64,000 bases of DNA from Exiguobacterium sp. J17977 (GCF_018616375.1 NZ_JAEQBB010000002.1:124001-188000); one strand, 5' to 3'; shown: positions 41,217 to 50,700, counted from the first letter of the stretch. Notes: generated by a model not told the origin, from the letters alone. Translations and numbers: made by a program.

Positions 41217-42674
41217 TTGGATTGGTCGGTCATTATTAGTTGGGGACTGTATATCGTCCTCGGATTGAATTTATTGTTCGCGTTAGCCGTTATTTTCGCG
41301 GAGCGCCGTGATGTCGGGGCGACGTGGGCTTGGTTGCTCGTCTTGTTCTTCTTGCCAATTCTTGGGTTCATCGTCTACATGTTTCTCGGACGGCAGTTGA
41401 AAAAGGACAACTTCTTTAACTTGAGCGTCGAAGAGCGGTCGTTCCACGCGCTGCAAGTCGATAGTCAAATCGAACAGATTCGCCGGAAAGAAACCGCTTT
41501 GGCTCAACCAGTGTTCGAGAAGTATGAGCAACTGCTCGAGATGAACTTGCGCTCTTCGAAATCGCTCATTAGCGTCCATAATAAATCCGCCATCATGCAC
41601 GACGGCGAACAGAAGTTCAAAGCGCTCATGGACGACATCCGGAGCGCCGAGACGGAAATCAACATTCAGTACTACATCATCCAACGGGACGCGCTCGGGA
41701 AGGCGCTCATCCATGAACTGATTGAACGGGCCAAGGCGGGTGTCAAAGTGCGTCTCCTCTATGACGCGGTCGGCTCGCGCAGCCTCCGCAACTCCGACTT
41801 CAAAGAATTGATCGCCCATAACGGCGAGGTCCGTGTCTTCTTCCCGCCGACGCTCGGCCTGATCAACTTTAAATTGAACAACCGGAACCACCGGAAAGTC
41901 GTCATCATCGACGGCAAAATCGGCTACGTCGGTGGATTCAACGTCGGCACCGAATACCTCGGCCTCGTCGAGAAGTTTGGTTACTGGCGCGATACACACC
42001 TTCGTGTCGAAGGGGACGTCGTCTATCATTTACAACACCGGTTCATCCTCGATTGGAACTATTCCGGCAGCAAACATCATGACCCGGAGAACTCGTTCTG
42101 TTTCGCCCGCCATGACATCAAGGACAAATCGCCGATGCAAATCGTGACGAGCGGTCCGAACTCGGACACGGAACATTTGAAAAACATGATGATTAAAATG
42201 ATTATGTCGGCGAAAGAGCGCGTCATTATTCAGACGCCTTACTTCATCCCGGACGCGAGTTTCATGGACGCCTGTAAGATGGCGCTCCTGTCCGGCGTCA
42301 AGATGGACATCATGATACCCGGCAAGCCCGACCATCCGTTCGTCATGTGGGCGTCGCTGTCATTCCTCGGCGAACTGCTCGACTATGGGGCGAACGTGTA
42401 TATGTACGGGGAAGGGTTCCTGCACGCCAAGACGCTCGTCGTCGATGACGAGATTTCAACCGTCGGGACGACGAACTTGGATGCCCGCAGCTTCCGCTTG
42501 AACTTTGAAGTGAACGCCGTCATCTATGACGAGCGGGTCGCGCTCGAACTCGCATCACTGTTCGAATCAGACGTCGCCGTCAGCCGGAAGTACACGGTCG
42601 ATGATTACGCAGCCCGGAAATGGACCGTCCGGATGCGCGAAGGCGTGTCACGATTGCTCAGTCCAATCTTATAA
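41217..42674 (+). CDS. cls: Cardiolipin synthase
   Basis: This 485-residue membrane phospholipase D-family enzyme joins two phosphatidylglycerols into cardiolipin. Two N-terminal membrane helices (4-27 and 38-57) precede two HKD motifs: H225-x-K227-x4-D232 in NHRKVVIIDGK and H403-x-K405-x4-D410 in HAKTLVVDDE. The start is TTG with AGGGAG eight bases upstream; no ATG fits. It stands alone, with a terminator. Confidence 0.94.
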   Translation: MDWSVIISWGLYIVLGLNLLFALAVIFAERRDVGATWAWLLVLFFLPILGFIVYMFLGRQLKKDNFFNLSVEERSFHALQVDSQIEQIRRKETALAQPVFEKYEQLLEMNLRSSKSLISVHNKSAIMHDGEQKFKALMDDIRSAETEINIQYYIIQRDALGKALIHELIERAKAGVKVRLLYDAVGSRSLRNSDFKELIAHNGEVRVFFPPTLGLINFKLNNRNHRKVVIIDGKIGYVGGFNVGTEYLGLVEKFGYWRDTHLRVEGDVVYHLQHRFILDWNYSGSKHHDPENSFCFARHDIKDKSPMQIVTSGPNSDTEHLKNMMIKMIMSAKERVIIQTPYFIPDASFMDACKMALLSGVKMDIMIPGKPDHPFVMWASLSFLGELLDYGANVYMYGEGFLHAKTLVVDDEISTVGTTNLDARSFRLNFEVNAVIYDERVALELASLFESDVAVSRKYTVDDYAARKWTVRMREGVSRLLSPIL

Positions 42675-42689
42675 TCTCTATTCTTTTGA

Positions 42690-42741
42690 GTCGCCCTATC
42701 GTGTCGGATTAGCCATCGACATGATGGGGCGATTTTGATCT
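42690..42741 (+). terminator. Long-stem terminator after cls
   Basis: TCGCCC pairs with GGGGCGA, with further pairing ATC/GAT and GTGTCG/CGACAT toward the loop, followed by TTTT. The stem is long but imperfect. Confidence 0.6.
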
Positions 42742-42905
42742 GGTGGAGCTGAAAGATCATCTCACAACAAGCTGTGACGATTTCTCGTCATATTCTAAAT
42801 TTTGTTAGCTTTTTAAAGAATACTCGCTAGTTCTTTCCCAAATTAGGGTATAAAGTATCAGTACTAACGTCCTACACTACCGCTACGGCTAGGAAAGGAG
42901 GAAGT

Positions 42906-43811
42906 ATGCGTTCACGCATATGTCATACAATGGCTGATCATGAACCCATTCACCAAGACCGAGACACCACGAAACCCGATCCTTCCTCATGGGACCAGCT
43001 TCCGATTGGCTTGTTCGCCTTCAACCTGCACGGCCAGATCGTCAGCTATAATGAAGCTTTCATCGATTTGTTGGGTATATTGCCGATTTCGAGTCTATCG
43101 CTAGAGCGGTGCTCGTCATCTGCGTTCGATTTGGCAGCTGCCATCCGCAACGTCTTGAACGGACAGACGATTCGCATGGCCGGCTGGTATAAACCGCCGG
43201 AACGGCAACCTCGCTTCATTCGCACGACGATGTCCCCAAGTTATTCGCCAGACGGTGATCTCGATGGCGGTGTCGGGATTTTAGAAGATGCGACCGAGCA
43301 ACGGCGTTATGAAGAACGGATGGAACACCTGTCCTCGCTCGATCCATTGACAGAACTGTATAACCGGAAGAAAGTCGGCGACGTCCTCTCGACGACGGCC
43401 CAAGAGACGGTCGACAAACGGGCACCCGCCGCAGTGATTATGCTCGACATCGATTATTTCAAACTCGTCAACGATACGTTCGGTCACCCGACCGGTGACC
43501 TCGTCTTGCGCTCGATCGCCCAATTGCTCAGGCGCAACATCCGCAAGTCGGACTCAATCGGGCGTTGGGGCGGTGAAGAATTTTTAATCGTCGCCCCCCA
43601 GTCGACGCTCGCCGATGGCGTCCAGCTCGCCGATAAGCTCCGGCAAAAGATTAATGCTGAACCGTTCGGCCCCGTTCCACGCGTCACCTGCTCGTTCGGT
43701 GTCAGTTCGCTCGAGGGCGGAAAGACGGTCGAACAGGCGCTCCAAGACGCGGACGAGGCACTTTACGTCGCCAAGAACCGTGGTCGTAACCAAGTGTCGA
43801 GCAAGCGATAG
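42906..43811 (+). CDS. PAS-GGDEF diguanylate cyclase
   Basis: This 301-residue enzyme makes c-di-GMP. Residues 30-135 form a PAS sensor domain (LPIGLFAFNLHGQIVSYNEAF). The GGDEF domain (140-300) begins with SLDPLTELYNRKK, has the active-site motif GGEEF (222-226) and an inhibitory I-site RxxD (R213-D216) exactly five residues before it, so product inhibition is expected. No membrane helix is present, so it is cytosolic. AAAGGAGG precedes the ATG. Confidence 0.92.
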   Translation: MRSRICHTMADHEPIHQDRDTTKPDPSSWDQLPIGLFAFNLHGQIVSYNEAFIDLLGILPISSLSLERCSSSAFDLAAAIRNVLNGQTIRMAGWYKPPERQPRFIRTTMSPSYSPDGDLDGGVGILEDATEQRRYEERMEHLSSLDPLTELYNRKKVGDVLSTTAQETVDKRAPAAVIMLDIDYFKLVNDTFGHPTGDLVLRSIAQLLRRNIRKSDSIGRWGGEEFLIVAPQSTLADGVQLADKLRQKINAEPFGPVPRVTCSFGVSSLEGGKTVEQALQDADEALYVAKNRGRNQVSSKR

Positions 43812-43816
43812 TTCGC

Positions 43817-43846
43817 AAAAGGATGCGCCCGTGCATCCTTTTTTAT
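43817..43846 (+). terminator. Intrinsic terminator
   Basis: AAAAGGATGC pairs with GCATCCTTTT around GCCCGT and is followed by T, just after the cyclase stop codon. Confidence 0.82.
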
Positions 43847-43899
43847 ATGGACATCCGATTCCGTCAAGATGGCTAGCCTTTACAACCTTGAGAAAATTG

Positions 43900-43933
43900 A
43901 TTATAGTTATTACAGACTCGTTATATCTATAAT
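43900..43933. promoter_or_regulatory. Dyad upstream of the methyltransferase-Rrf2 operon
   Basis: ATTATAG (43900-43906) and CTATAAT (43927-43933) are inverted repeats with 20 bases between, the last overlapping a possible -10 TATAAT-type element and lying 16 bases before the methyltransferase ATG. It is a candidate binding site for the Rrf2 protein encoded in the same operon. Confidence 0.45.
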
Positions 43934-43949
43934 TAAAGGAGTGTTTATC

Positions 43950-44510
43950 ATGCATGAGCAAGTCACTAAAAAAGCGGCCCGACTCGACTCCCTTCAACGG
44001 ATGCCGGCAGAAGAAGTATTAAGTTACTTGTCTTTGGCACCTGATGACCACGTTCTCGATTTAGGCGCAGGGACCGGTTATTTGAGTCTCCCACTCGCTC
44101 CTTTGGTCACACGGGTGTTTGCAGCCGATCACGATCAAAGCATTCTCGATTACCTCGAGACGAAAGCGCTGAAACTAGGACTCACAAATGTATCTCCCCT
44201 TCTCGCAGATTTTCGAAAGCTACCTTTGGCTAATGGCACGATTGACAAGACCGTCGCCTCGATTTCGCTTCACGAAGTATCTCCTCTGCATGACGCCCTC
44301 ACAGAAATTTACCGGACTTTAAAACCTGGCGGACGCTTCTTATGTCTCGAATTGGAGAAACAGGCTACGGCACGAGGACCCCGCGTCACTGCCAACGAGA
44401 TGGAGCAATCGATGCGGGCGAGCGGATTCAATATCCTTGAAATCGTTCACCCCGATTCGACGATTGCGAATCAACCAGTCTATATCATTATTGCCAAAAA
44501 GGAGTCATGA
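43950..44510 (+). CDS. Class I SAM-dependent methyltransferase
   Basis: This 186-residue protein has the SAM motif VLDLGAGTGYLSLPLA, acidic DHDQS after strand 2 and LKPGGRFLCLELEKQ, a UbiE/Methyltransf_11 pattern. AAAGGAG precedes the ATG at 43950; the longer frame to 43869 lacks one. Its stop is three bases before the Rrf2 gene, with the Rrf2 ribosome binding site inside its last codons, so the two are one operon. The substrate is unknown. Confidence 0.85.
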   Translation: MHEQVTKKAARLDSLQRMPAEEVLSYLSLAPDDHVLDLGAGTGYLSLPLAPLVTRVFAADHDQSILDYLETKALKLGLTNVSPLLADFRKLPLANGTIDKTVASISLHEVSPLHDALTEIYRTLKPGGRFLCLELEKQATARGPRVTANEMEQSMRASGFNILEIVHPDSTIANQPVYIIIAKKES

Positions 44511-44513
44511 TCC

Positions 44514-44936
44514 ATGCAATTCTCTAAAAGTACGGACTACGCCCTTCATGCGTTGGCTTATTTGGCACACCTCAATTCGTCCGAACCGACCGGGATCAAA
44601 CAGCTGGCTGATGTGTTGAACGTATCGGAAACCTATCTGTCAAAAATCATGACCAACTTGCGTAAAGATGGACTCGTCAATGCGGTTCCTGGCGCAAAAG
44701 GAGGATATGAACTGGCACGCGAGGCATCCCGTATTTCGTTTCTCGATGTCATTCTCGCGTTGGAGGGCCGTCAACACCTGTTCGAATGCTCGAACACGAC
44801 GTCCAAACAACACAACATGCTCGTCCAGGAAACACCTGCCTCGGAATGCCGAATCAAGCGCGTCATGGATAGCGCTGAAACACAATTCTATGAATATCTT
44901 TCCAACCAGAGCATTCAATCGGTCATCAGTCAGTGA
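44514..44936 (+). CDS. Rrf2-family transcriptional regulator
   Basis: This 140-residue winged-helix regulator has the family start MQFSKSTDYALHALAYLA and the recognition helix around VSETYLSKIMTNLRK, with the wing VPGAKGGYELAR. Cys92 and Cys112 are placed like cluster or thiol ligands of Rrf2 proteins, but the third canonical cysteine is absent, so thiol sensing is more likely than an Fe-S cluster. It is translated from the same transcript as the methyltransferase, which it probably controls through the upstream dyad. Confidence 0.87.
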   Translation: MQFSKSTDYALHALAYLAHLNSSEPTGIKQLADVLNVSETYLSKIMTNLRKDGLVNAVPGAKGGYELAREASRISFLDVILALEGRQHLFECSNTTSKQHNMLVQETPASECRIKRVMDSAETQFYEYLSNQSIQSVISQ

Positions 44937-44953
44937 AGCATATTTGTAACAAC

Positions 44954-45000
44954 AAAAAGGGATGGTGATCTGCCTCGAGCAGATCATCATCCCTTTTTTC
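44954..45000. terminator. Bidirectional intrinsic terminator
   Basis: AAAAAGGGATG plus GTGATCTGC pair with GCAGATCAT plus CATCCCTTTTT around CTCGA. The stem is about 20 bp with a wobble. T runs occur on both sides. Confidence 0.82.
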
Positions 45001-45001
45001 A

Positions 45002-46981
45002 TTATACGTTGAAGCGTGATACAAGCTCCTGCAACTCTTCGGCCATATCCGCAAGCGACTTCGCGGATTGGGCGATTTCTTCCATCGAACCGAGTTGATC
45101 CTCGGTCGTCGCCGCCACTTGCTTCGAAGCGACCGAGTTCTCGTCGGCAATATGGGCGATTTGCGTCGCTGCGGCCGAGACTTCTTCGACGTTGGCGGCA
45201 ATCTCTTCGACCGTCGCCGTCACGTCCTCGATGCGCGGCGTCATCGCCTGCGTCTGGTTCATAATCGTTCGGAAACGCTTGGCCGTGTTTTCTGTCGTCT
45301 CGAGCCCGGCTTTCGTATGGGCCGACACTTCTTTCATCAACTGGACCGAACGCTCCGTCTCTTGTTTGATATTGTCAATCAACTCGGAAATCTGCTTTGT
45401 CGACTGTTGCGACTGTTCGGCGAGTTTCCGTACCTCACTCGCGACGACGGCAAAACCTTTGCCGTTCTCGCCGGCCCGGGCCGCTTCAATCGCAGCGTTT
45501 AAAGCAAGTAAGTTCGTCTGGGTCGCGATGCCGTTGATGACGTCGACGATATTCCCGATCTCGTTCGACCGTTCGGCGAGCGAGTGAATGACTTTCCCGA
45601 ACGTCTCGACCGACGAGTCGATCGCTTGCATCTGAGCCACATTCTCCGTGACGGCCGTCGTCCCGTTCTCGGCCTCGAGCGCCGTCTCGCGGGACAGCTC
45701 GGATACGTCGGTCGAGCTTTCGGCGATACGCATGATACCACCGGTGATGGCTTGCAGCGAGACAGCGTTATCGTCGAGTTGACGTTTCGAGTCATCCGCC
45801 CCGGCGGCCATCTGTTGGACCGCACCGGCGATTTGTTCCGAGGCGGCCGTGTTCTGTGCCGAGTTCGCCATCAGTTCCTGTGACGAGGCGGCGACTTGTC
45901 CGATTGATTGATCGAGATTTTGGATGATGGCGCGCAAGGAACGCGTCATCTCGTTGAAGCTCGCGGCGACACGACCGACTTCGTCATTCGACTCGACGAC
46001 GATATCTTCGGTCAAATCACCGGCTTGAATCCGTTCAGCTCCGACCGTCAAACGGTTCAATGGTCGCAAAATCGAGCGTAAGATGACATAGAGCAGTCCC
46101 GTTGCCAAGACGAGCATCAAGCCGATGACCCCAACGGTCGTCCAAAGAATTCCGGACGTCTCATCCGTGATTTCCTCATCATACAACGTCCCGGCAATCT
46201 TCCATCCCGTCAACTCGTTCGTCATGAAGTCCATCTGTTTGCCTTTATTTTCGAACTCATAGGCAAAGCGGCCCGTATCTTCCGCATAGAGCGGTTCGAT
46301 CCATTCGCCTTCCCCTTTCTCACCGGCCGCCATCGTCGGATGGGTGACGAACTGTTGCAACGCATCAAGAATCGTTACGTAACCTTCTTTCCCGATTTGA
46401 ATGCTCGCCGCGACGGCCGCGATATCGTCGACGTCGACGTCGACCGCAATGACCCCGCGACCGTCCGTCCCTGTCTGCGACAGCGTGATCATCATCTTGT
46501 TCGAGGCTGCATCGACATATGGGTCCGTCACGACGACGTTCCCACCGGCCGCATCAGCCGCCTCATACCACGGTCGTGTCCGTGGGTCGTAATCATCCGG
46601 TAATTCTTGCGCCGGATAAATCGTCATCTCGCCTTCAGTCGAGGCGTAGTAAATATTCGTCACATTCGGATGCGTCTCCAAATACTCGAGAAACTTCTCT
46701 TCCAAGGCAAGGTTCTCTGTCCCCGACTCATAAAGAGACGAATCAATCCGTCCGGCGAAGAACGCGACATCGCGTTGAATCGGTTTAATCAAGTTGGTGA
46801 TCTCATCATTCATCCGCTCCACTCCCGCGTGAGCTGACTGCATGATTTGTTCGGTGATTTTCTGTTTCGCCTGATTGTAAGCGACAAATCCAATCAATAA
46901 AGAAGGAATCAATAATAGCACCAGCGACATCGTAATCAATTTTTGTTTAATGGTAATCGTGCGGTCATGCTTTCGTCTCAT
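45002..46981 (-). CDS. Methyl-accepting chemotaxis protein with dCache sensor
   Basis: This 659-residue transmembrane chemoreceptor has helix 1 at about 13-34, an extracellular dCache domain (40-275, with [18 protein letters not shown] and [11 protein letters not shown]), helix 2 at about 285-307, a HAMP domain (308-360) and the cytoplasmic signalling domain with the hairpin tip [20 protein letters not shown] (then [14 protein letters not shown]). The ligand is unknown; dCache sensors often bind amino acids or organic acids. ATG 46981 has GGGAG seven bases before it. A SigD-like promoter lies upstream. Confidence 0.92.
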   Translation of the reverse strand: MRRKHDRTITIKQKLITMSLVLLLIPSLLIGFVAYNQAKQKITEQIMQSAHAGVERMNDEITNLIKPIQRDVAFFAGRIDSSLYESGTENLALEEKFLEYLETHPNVTNIYYASTEGEMTIYPAQELPDDYDPRTRPWYEAADAAGGNVVVTDPYVDAASNKMMITLSQTGTDGRGVIAVDVDVDDIAAVAASIQIGKEGYVTILDALQQFVTHPTMAAGEKGEGEWIEPLYAEDTGRFAYEFENKGKQMDFMTNELTGWKIAGTLYDEEITDETSGILWTTVGVIGLMLVLATGLLYVILRSILRPLNRLTVGAERIQAGDLTEDIVVESNDEVGRVAASFNEMTRSLRAIIQNLDQSIGQVAASSQELMANSAQNTAASEQIAGAVQQMAAGADDSKRQLDDNAVSLQAITGGIMRIAESSTDVSELSRETALEAENGTTAVTENVAQMQAIDSSVETFGKVIHSLAERSNEIGNIVDVINGIATQTNLLALNAAIEAARAGENGKGFAVVASEVRKLAEQSQQSTKQISELIDNIKQETERSVQLMKEVSAHTKAGLETTENTAKRFRTIMNQTQAMTPRIEDVTATVEEIAANVEEVSAAATQIAHIADENSVASKQVAATTEDQLGSMEEIAQSAKSLADMAEELQELVSRFNV

Positions 46982-47024
46982 AAAACAACTCCCATTCTCG
47001 AGAAAACTCGTTATGTTAACCTTT

Positions 47025-47052
47025 GTATCGGACAAAAGGAGGAGAATGTTGA
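47025..47052 (-). promoter_or_regulatory. Candidate SigD promoter of the chemoreceptor gene
   Basis: On the minus strand TCAA (complement of 47049-47052) and TCCGATAC (complement of 47025-47032) are 16 bases apart. The SigD consensus is TAAA-N15-GCCGATAT; 3 of 4 and 6 of 8 positions match. SigD controls chemotaxis genes in Bacillales, so it fits, but 44 bases separate it from the ATG. Confidence 0.42.
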
Positions 47053-47114
47053 CACCCTAGACAAAAAAACATCACCTTTTTCTATTTTTCGTTACTGAAA
47101 CCCTTTTCATACAC

Positions 47115-47152
47115 AAAAAGACCATTTGTTCACATAAAGCGAACAAACGGCC
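47115..47152 (-). terminator. Intrinsic terminator
   Basis: On the minus strand GGCCGTTTGTTCGC pairs with GTGAACAAATGGTC (complement of 47120-47152), followed by TTTTT, immediately after the SRPBCC stop codon. Confidence 0.78.
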
Positions 47153-47620
47153 TCAGTCGTTGGTCAAATAGCGGGCCAGATTGTCGAGCGTGGAGCGAAG
47201 CCCGGTGTCGTGATCTTGTTTCTGAATCCCCGGTGGGACGTTCTCACAAACAATTGTAACGCGTGTTCCTCCATCGAGTGCCTCTAAATACCACGTCTGA
47301 ATCATCTCTCCAGCAAAGGCCGGGTCTGTGGACTCGAACGTTCCGATTTGTGCGATTTTGAGGCCGGGAACGAGGTCTAGAAAGCGGCCATTTGATACGT
47401 CGGTCCGGTCAGTCGTTTTGCCAGAGGCGAAATCAGTTTCTTCATACGTAAGGACGAGCTGGTACGTACCGCCAATCCAAGGCTCGAACACGGTCGCGCG
47501 AGCCGACATGCCTTCCGGCGGGAGCCACTTGACGAGCTCCTCCTTGTCGAGAAACGCTTGATAAATTCGATCTGGTGGTGCCTCCATCCATGTTCTGGCC
47601 GTATCAATCCGTCGATTCAT
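47153..47620 (-). CDS. SRPBCC (AHSA1-like) domain protein
   Basis: This 155-residue single-domain protein has the AHSA1 start TWMEAPPDRIYQAFLDKEELVKWLPPEGM and the C-terminal helix HDTGLRSTLDNLARYL. AAGGGG stands 9 bases before the ATG at 47620. It shares the fold with the gene at 9599, but they are not close paralogues. The ligand is unknown. Confidence 0.78.
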   Translation of the reverse strand: MNRRIDTARTWMEAPPDRIYQAFLDKEELVKWLPPEGMSARATVFEPWIGGTYQLVLTYEETDFASGKTTDRTDVSNGRFLDLVPGLKIAQIGTFESTDPAFAGEMIQTWYLEALDGGTRVTIVCENVPPGIQKQDHDTGLRSTLDNLARYLTND

Positions 47621-47688
47621 CACTCATCACCCCTTACATGTCGTTATTGAATTCTTTATCAACTATTCGCGTACCCAATCACCAGTTC

Positions 47689-49248
47689 TCAGCCCTCGAT
47701 ACGAGTCATTGATTGAACTCGTTTTCGGTCCAACTTGCCTACAGGCGTATAGGGCAGCTCTTCAACGAAGGCGATTTCACGAGGGATTTGATAGGCTGCC
47801 ACTCGTGTGCGTAACCAGCTCAAAAGTGCTTCTTCAGTCATTTGTTTATCAGAATATAATTGGACGTATGCCTTCAGAATTTGGCCAGCGTAGACATCGT
47901 CTACACCGATGACAGCGACGTCTTCGACACTCGGATGGTTGCACAGAGCAGCTTCGATTTCTGACGGATAGATGTTGTTGCCGGCTGAAATGATTAAGTC
48001 GTCTGTTCGTCCACATAGAAAATAATACCCGTTCTCGTCCCGGTAACCCATATCGCCCGTTTCAATCCAGAGGTTTGAGCTGTTTCTCATGGACCATGTA
48101 TTCCGGATACAAAATTGCCCGACCCTACCGGGTTCAACTTCTTTCCCGTCCATCACGACCTGCAATCGGCTTCCCGGAATTGCTTTTCCGAGCGTGTCTG
48201 GATGATCATATAAATCTTCGGGTGTAGCAATGATGTTCAAGCCGGCTTCCGACGTCCCGTATAGATTGTATAGGACATTCCCCAGATGATTGGTTACTTC
48301 ACTCACTAAAACCGGATTTAGATTTGCACCCCCAGACGCAATGCAAGCCAAGGAACCTAGCGCTTCTTGATCGTGCTTCAACATTTTATGGACCATCAAA
48401 GGAACGACCGTGACCACTTCCACTTGATGCTGCCGAATGAGGGCGCATGCGCTTTTCGCATCAAAGCTCTCTTGAATGACAACTTTCTTTCCCAGAGCAA
48501 TAAAGGATAATAGGACAGCAATCCCATAGCCATGGTAAATCGGCGTGGCGATATAGGCCGTATTGTAGGTTGGTAACTGCAATCGGTTCAGTAAAGCCGC
48601 AAACGGATTTAAGAAGTTAAACAGGGATGGGCGATGAACAACTTGTTTCGGCTTTCCAGTCGTGCCACCGGTCAGCAGCACAATTTTTCCGCTGGATGAA
48701 GCCGTCAGTTTGGCTTTTCGGTGTGAAGCCGACGTTGACAACCTGTTGATGGATTCTTGCGTTTCATGATAACTGACGATTTTGGCATGCTGATAGGACG
48801 ATTTTTCAATCAATCCACGAAATTCTTCGTCGTAAATCAGGAAGTCGAAGTGGTGTTCTTGTACGAGTCGGTCGAACTGCCGTTGACTCATCGCACAATT
48901 GAGCAAGTATACATCTGCGCCGAGCCGCGACGCAGCAAAAATGCCTTGCACGAACGACGCGTGGTTTTTACAGAAGAACGCCACTTTATGGCCTTTAACA
49001 ATTCCATACCTCTCTGCTAAAAGAGAAGCTAGATGTTCACAGCGCTTCTTCAACTCCTCATAATTGATTGTTTCCCGACCATCCACCAAAGCAATCTTTT
49101 GGTCGCCTGTCTTTTCCGTCAATGCAAAAAGAAGCATCAGGTTTACACCGTGTTGACGGATTGCCAAGCAAAGACGTCCTAAGTTCGATGGGGAAAGAAA
49201 ATTGAGCTGCGACAATATGTTCAACAAATTAAACATTTCTTCTGTCAC
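47689..49248 (-). CDS. Acyl-CoA synthetase-like AMP-binding enzyme
   Basis: This 519-residue ANL-superfamily enzyme activates a carboxylic acid as acyl-AMP. The P-loop is LLTGGTTGKPKQ (191-202), followed by NLYGTSEAGL, then TGDMGY and GRTDDLI, and the catalytic lysine in PVGKLDRKR near the end. The first 45 residues (SPSNLGRLCLAIRQHGVNLM) recall mycobacterial FadD2-type proteins. GTG at 49248 lies two bases after AAGGAGC; the ATG at 49236 is the alternative. It overlaps the SDR gene by 20 bases. The region looks poorer in G+C than neighbours, so it may be transferred. Confidence 0.82.
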   Translation of the reverse strand: MTEEMFNLLNILSQLNFLSPSNLGRLCLAIRQHGVNLMLLFALTEKTGDQKIALVDGRETINYEELKKRCEHLASLLAERYGIVKGHKVAFFCKNHASFVQGIFAASRLGADVYLLNCAMSQRQFDRLVQEHHFDFLIYDEEFRGLIEKSSYQHAKIVSYHETQESINRLSTSASHRKAKLTASSSGKIVLLTGGTTGKPKQVVHRPSLFNFLNPFAALLNRLQLPTYNTAYIATPIYHGYGIAVLLSFIALGKKVVIQESFDAKSACALIRQHQVEVVTVVPLMVHKMLKHDQEALGSLACIASGGANLNPVLVSEVTNHLGNVLYNLYGTSEAGLNIIATPEDLYDHPDTLGKAIPGSRLQVVMDGKEVEPGRVGQFCIRNTWSMRNSSNLWIETGDMGYRDENGYYFLCGRTDDLIISAGNNIYPSEIEAALCNHPSVEDVAVIGVDDVYAGQILKAYVQLYSDKQMTEEALLSWLRTRVAAYQIPREIAFVEELPYTPVGKLDRKRVQSMTRIEG

Positions 49249-50089
49249 GCTCCTTTTTCTTGACTAACTTGAGAACGATGAAGGATAACGGTGATCTGAA
49301 AACGACTGAAGCCCATTGACCTAAAATCAGCCACCACGGTTTATAGACGTTCCGTTTCGTATACAAGGCGTGACCAATCATTTCCGCCACGTGAACCGGT
49401 GACATGGCGGGAGAGTTCTGATAAGCAATCGTCGGTTCGATCATCGGTGTCCTCACGAGCGGCAAGTAAATCGAAGTGGTGTATATGTTTTTGACTTTCA
49501 GTTCCGGCTCCGCCGAGCGCAGCCACGTATCAAACGCGGTTTTAGACGCCTGGTAGGCAGCCCAATAAGGAATAGGCAATAACAAGACGTTGATAGAGGA
49601 AACATTGATGATTTGCCCATTATTCCTCGCAAGCATCGGAATGAGTGATAGCAATAACTGGACCGGGGCAAAATAATTGAGTGCCATCGTACGTGTGAAG
49701 TCATGGTAACGATCCAGCGATTGGACAATTGGACGGTTGATGGAGATGCCGGCATTGCTGACGACAACATCCAATCCGTCCGGCAATTGGTTCAGAAATG
49801 CCAGCAATTCGATTCGTTCCTCTTCGTTTCGCAAATCTGCCGGGAATACCGTCACACGGGCTGAAACCTGTTCAATGTCGTCTTTCATAGCGTTCATGCT
49901 TGCTTCGCTGCGGGCCACTAGAATCAGGTGCGCAGTCGTATCCGCTAACAGATAGGCGAACGCCTTGCCGATTCCTGAACTCGCTCCAGTGATCAAGACC
50001 GTCTTCCCATCCACTTCTTGTTTCATCTTTTCGAAATGAAAGGAAGGCGATAAAAATAGAAACTTCTCCAAAAGCGTGTAGTTATGCAT
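49229..50089 (-). CDS. Short-chain dehydrogenase/reductase
   Basis: This 286-residue SDR has the cofactor motif TGASSGIG (34-41), NAG (112-114), a serine at 164-165, and the catalytic Y179-x3-K183 in YWAAYQASK. An arginine after the glycine motif (VARSEAS) suggests NADP(H). The C-terminal 50 residues (KPWWLILGQWASVVFRSPLSFIVLKLVKKKERDRR, here only described) are hydrophobic then basic, so it is probably membrane-associated, as SDRs of lipid metabolism are. AAAGGTG precedes the ATG. It overlaps the acyl-CoA synthetase-like gene, and the two likely form one lipid-modifying module. Confidence 0.84.
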   Translation of the reverse strand: MHNYTLLEKFLFLSPSFHFEKMKQEVDGKTVLITGASSGIGKAFAYLLADTTAHLILVARSEASMNAMKDDIEQVSARVTVFPADLRNEEERIELLAFLNQLPDGLDVVVSNAGISINRPIVQSLDRYHDFTRTMALNYFAPVQLLLSLIPMLARNNGQIINVSSINVLLLPIPYWAAYQASKTAFDTWLRSAEPELKVKNIYTTSIYLPLVRTPMIEPTIAYQNSPAMSPVHVAEMIGHALYTKRNVYKPWWLILGQWASVVFRSPLSFIVLKLVKKKERDRRNV

Positions 50090-50143
50090 ATAGCCAGCAC
50101 CTTTTTATAAAATATTGTGATTGAATCAGGAATCACTGTTGAC

Positions 50144-50662
50144 TTAATGTTCGAGATACATATCCAAATGCAACAGCTCGTCTCGAAGCGGCGACAAATC
50201 TTTTACCGAATGGACCCCCATCATATAGTCGTATCCGAAGAACACCTTGAACGTGTATTGTTTGTCTGACTCATTCTCTTTATACTCTAACTCGGCATAA
50301 AGCGTATTCCGGAACATGAGGCGAAGCATGTTCGGGACTTGGTCTCGGGACAAGACCTTTCCTGGCTTCACTTTTTTACGAAGTTCTCTCATCCGGATCG
50401 GATAAAGCTCATTGAACGCGTGTTGCGAAAAAGGTCGATAGTCATAGTCGCGTCGTTCTAGATAGGAGACGGTCAATGTCTTTACGCCTAAATAGAACAT
50501 GATTTGCTCAATCGCTTTGACGTAATTCGATTCCACGCGGAGATATTCCTCCAATGTGAAGACGACTCCGTCAAACGTTCGATTGATGTCAGAGATTTCG
50601 GTCCATTCGTCAATCTCACCTCTCGTTTCAGGATGATATTTGGTTACGCTATAGATGTTCAT
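50144..50662 (-). CDS. Uncharacterised protein (172 aa)
   Basis: This soluble, charged protein has many aromatic residues, starting MNIYSVTKYHPETRGEIDEW, with SYLERRDYDYRPFS in the middle. AGGTGACTAG precedes the ATG. It lies 54 bases upstream of the SDR on the same strand and could be part of its operon, but the two might equally be separate. I recognise no family; the style resembles bacterial immunity-like proteins, without further evidence. Confidence 0.6.
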   Translation of the reverse strand: MNIYSVTKYHPETRGEIDEWTEISDINRTFDGVVFTLEEYLRVESNYVKAIEQIMFYLGVKTLTVSYLERRDYDYRPFSQHAFNELYPIRMRELRKKVKPGKVLSRDQVPNMLRLMFRNTLYAELEYKENESDKQYTFKVFFGYDYMMGVHSVKDLSPLRDELLHLDMYLEH

Positions 50663-50700
50663 CTAGTCACCTGGCCTGTTCTTTAAATATTGGCAGTCTA

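Noticed and set aside
41283-42029. 248-codon open frame antisense to cls
   Set aside because: It is a shadow of cls, which has both HKD motifs. It has no ribosome binding site.
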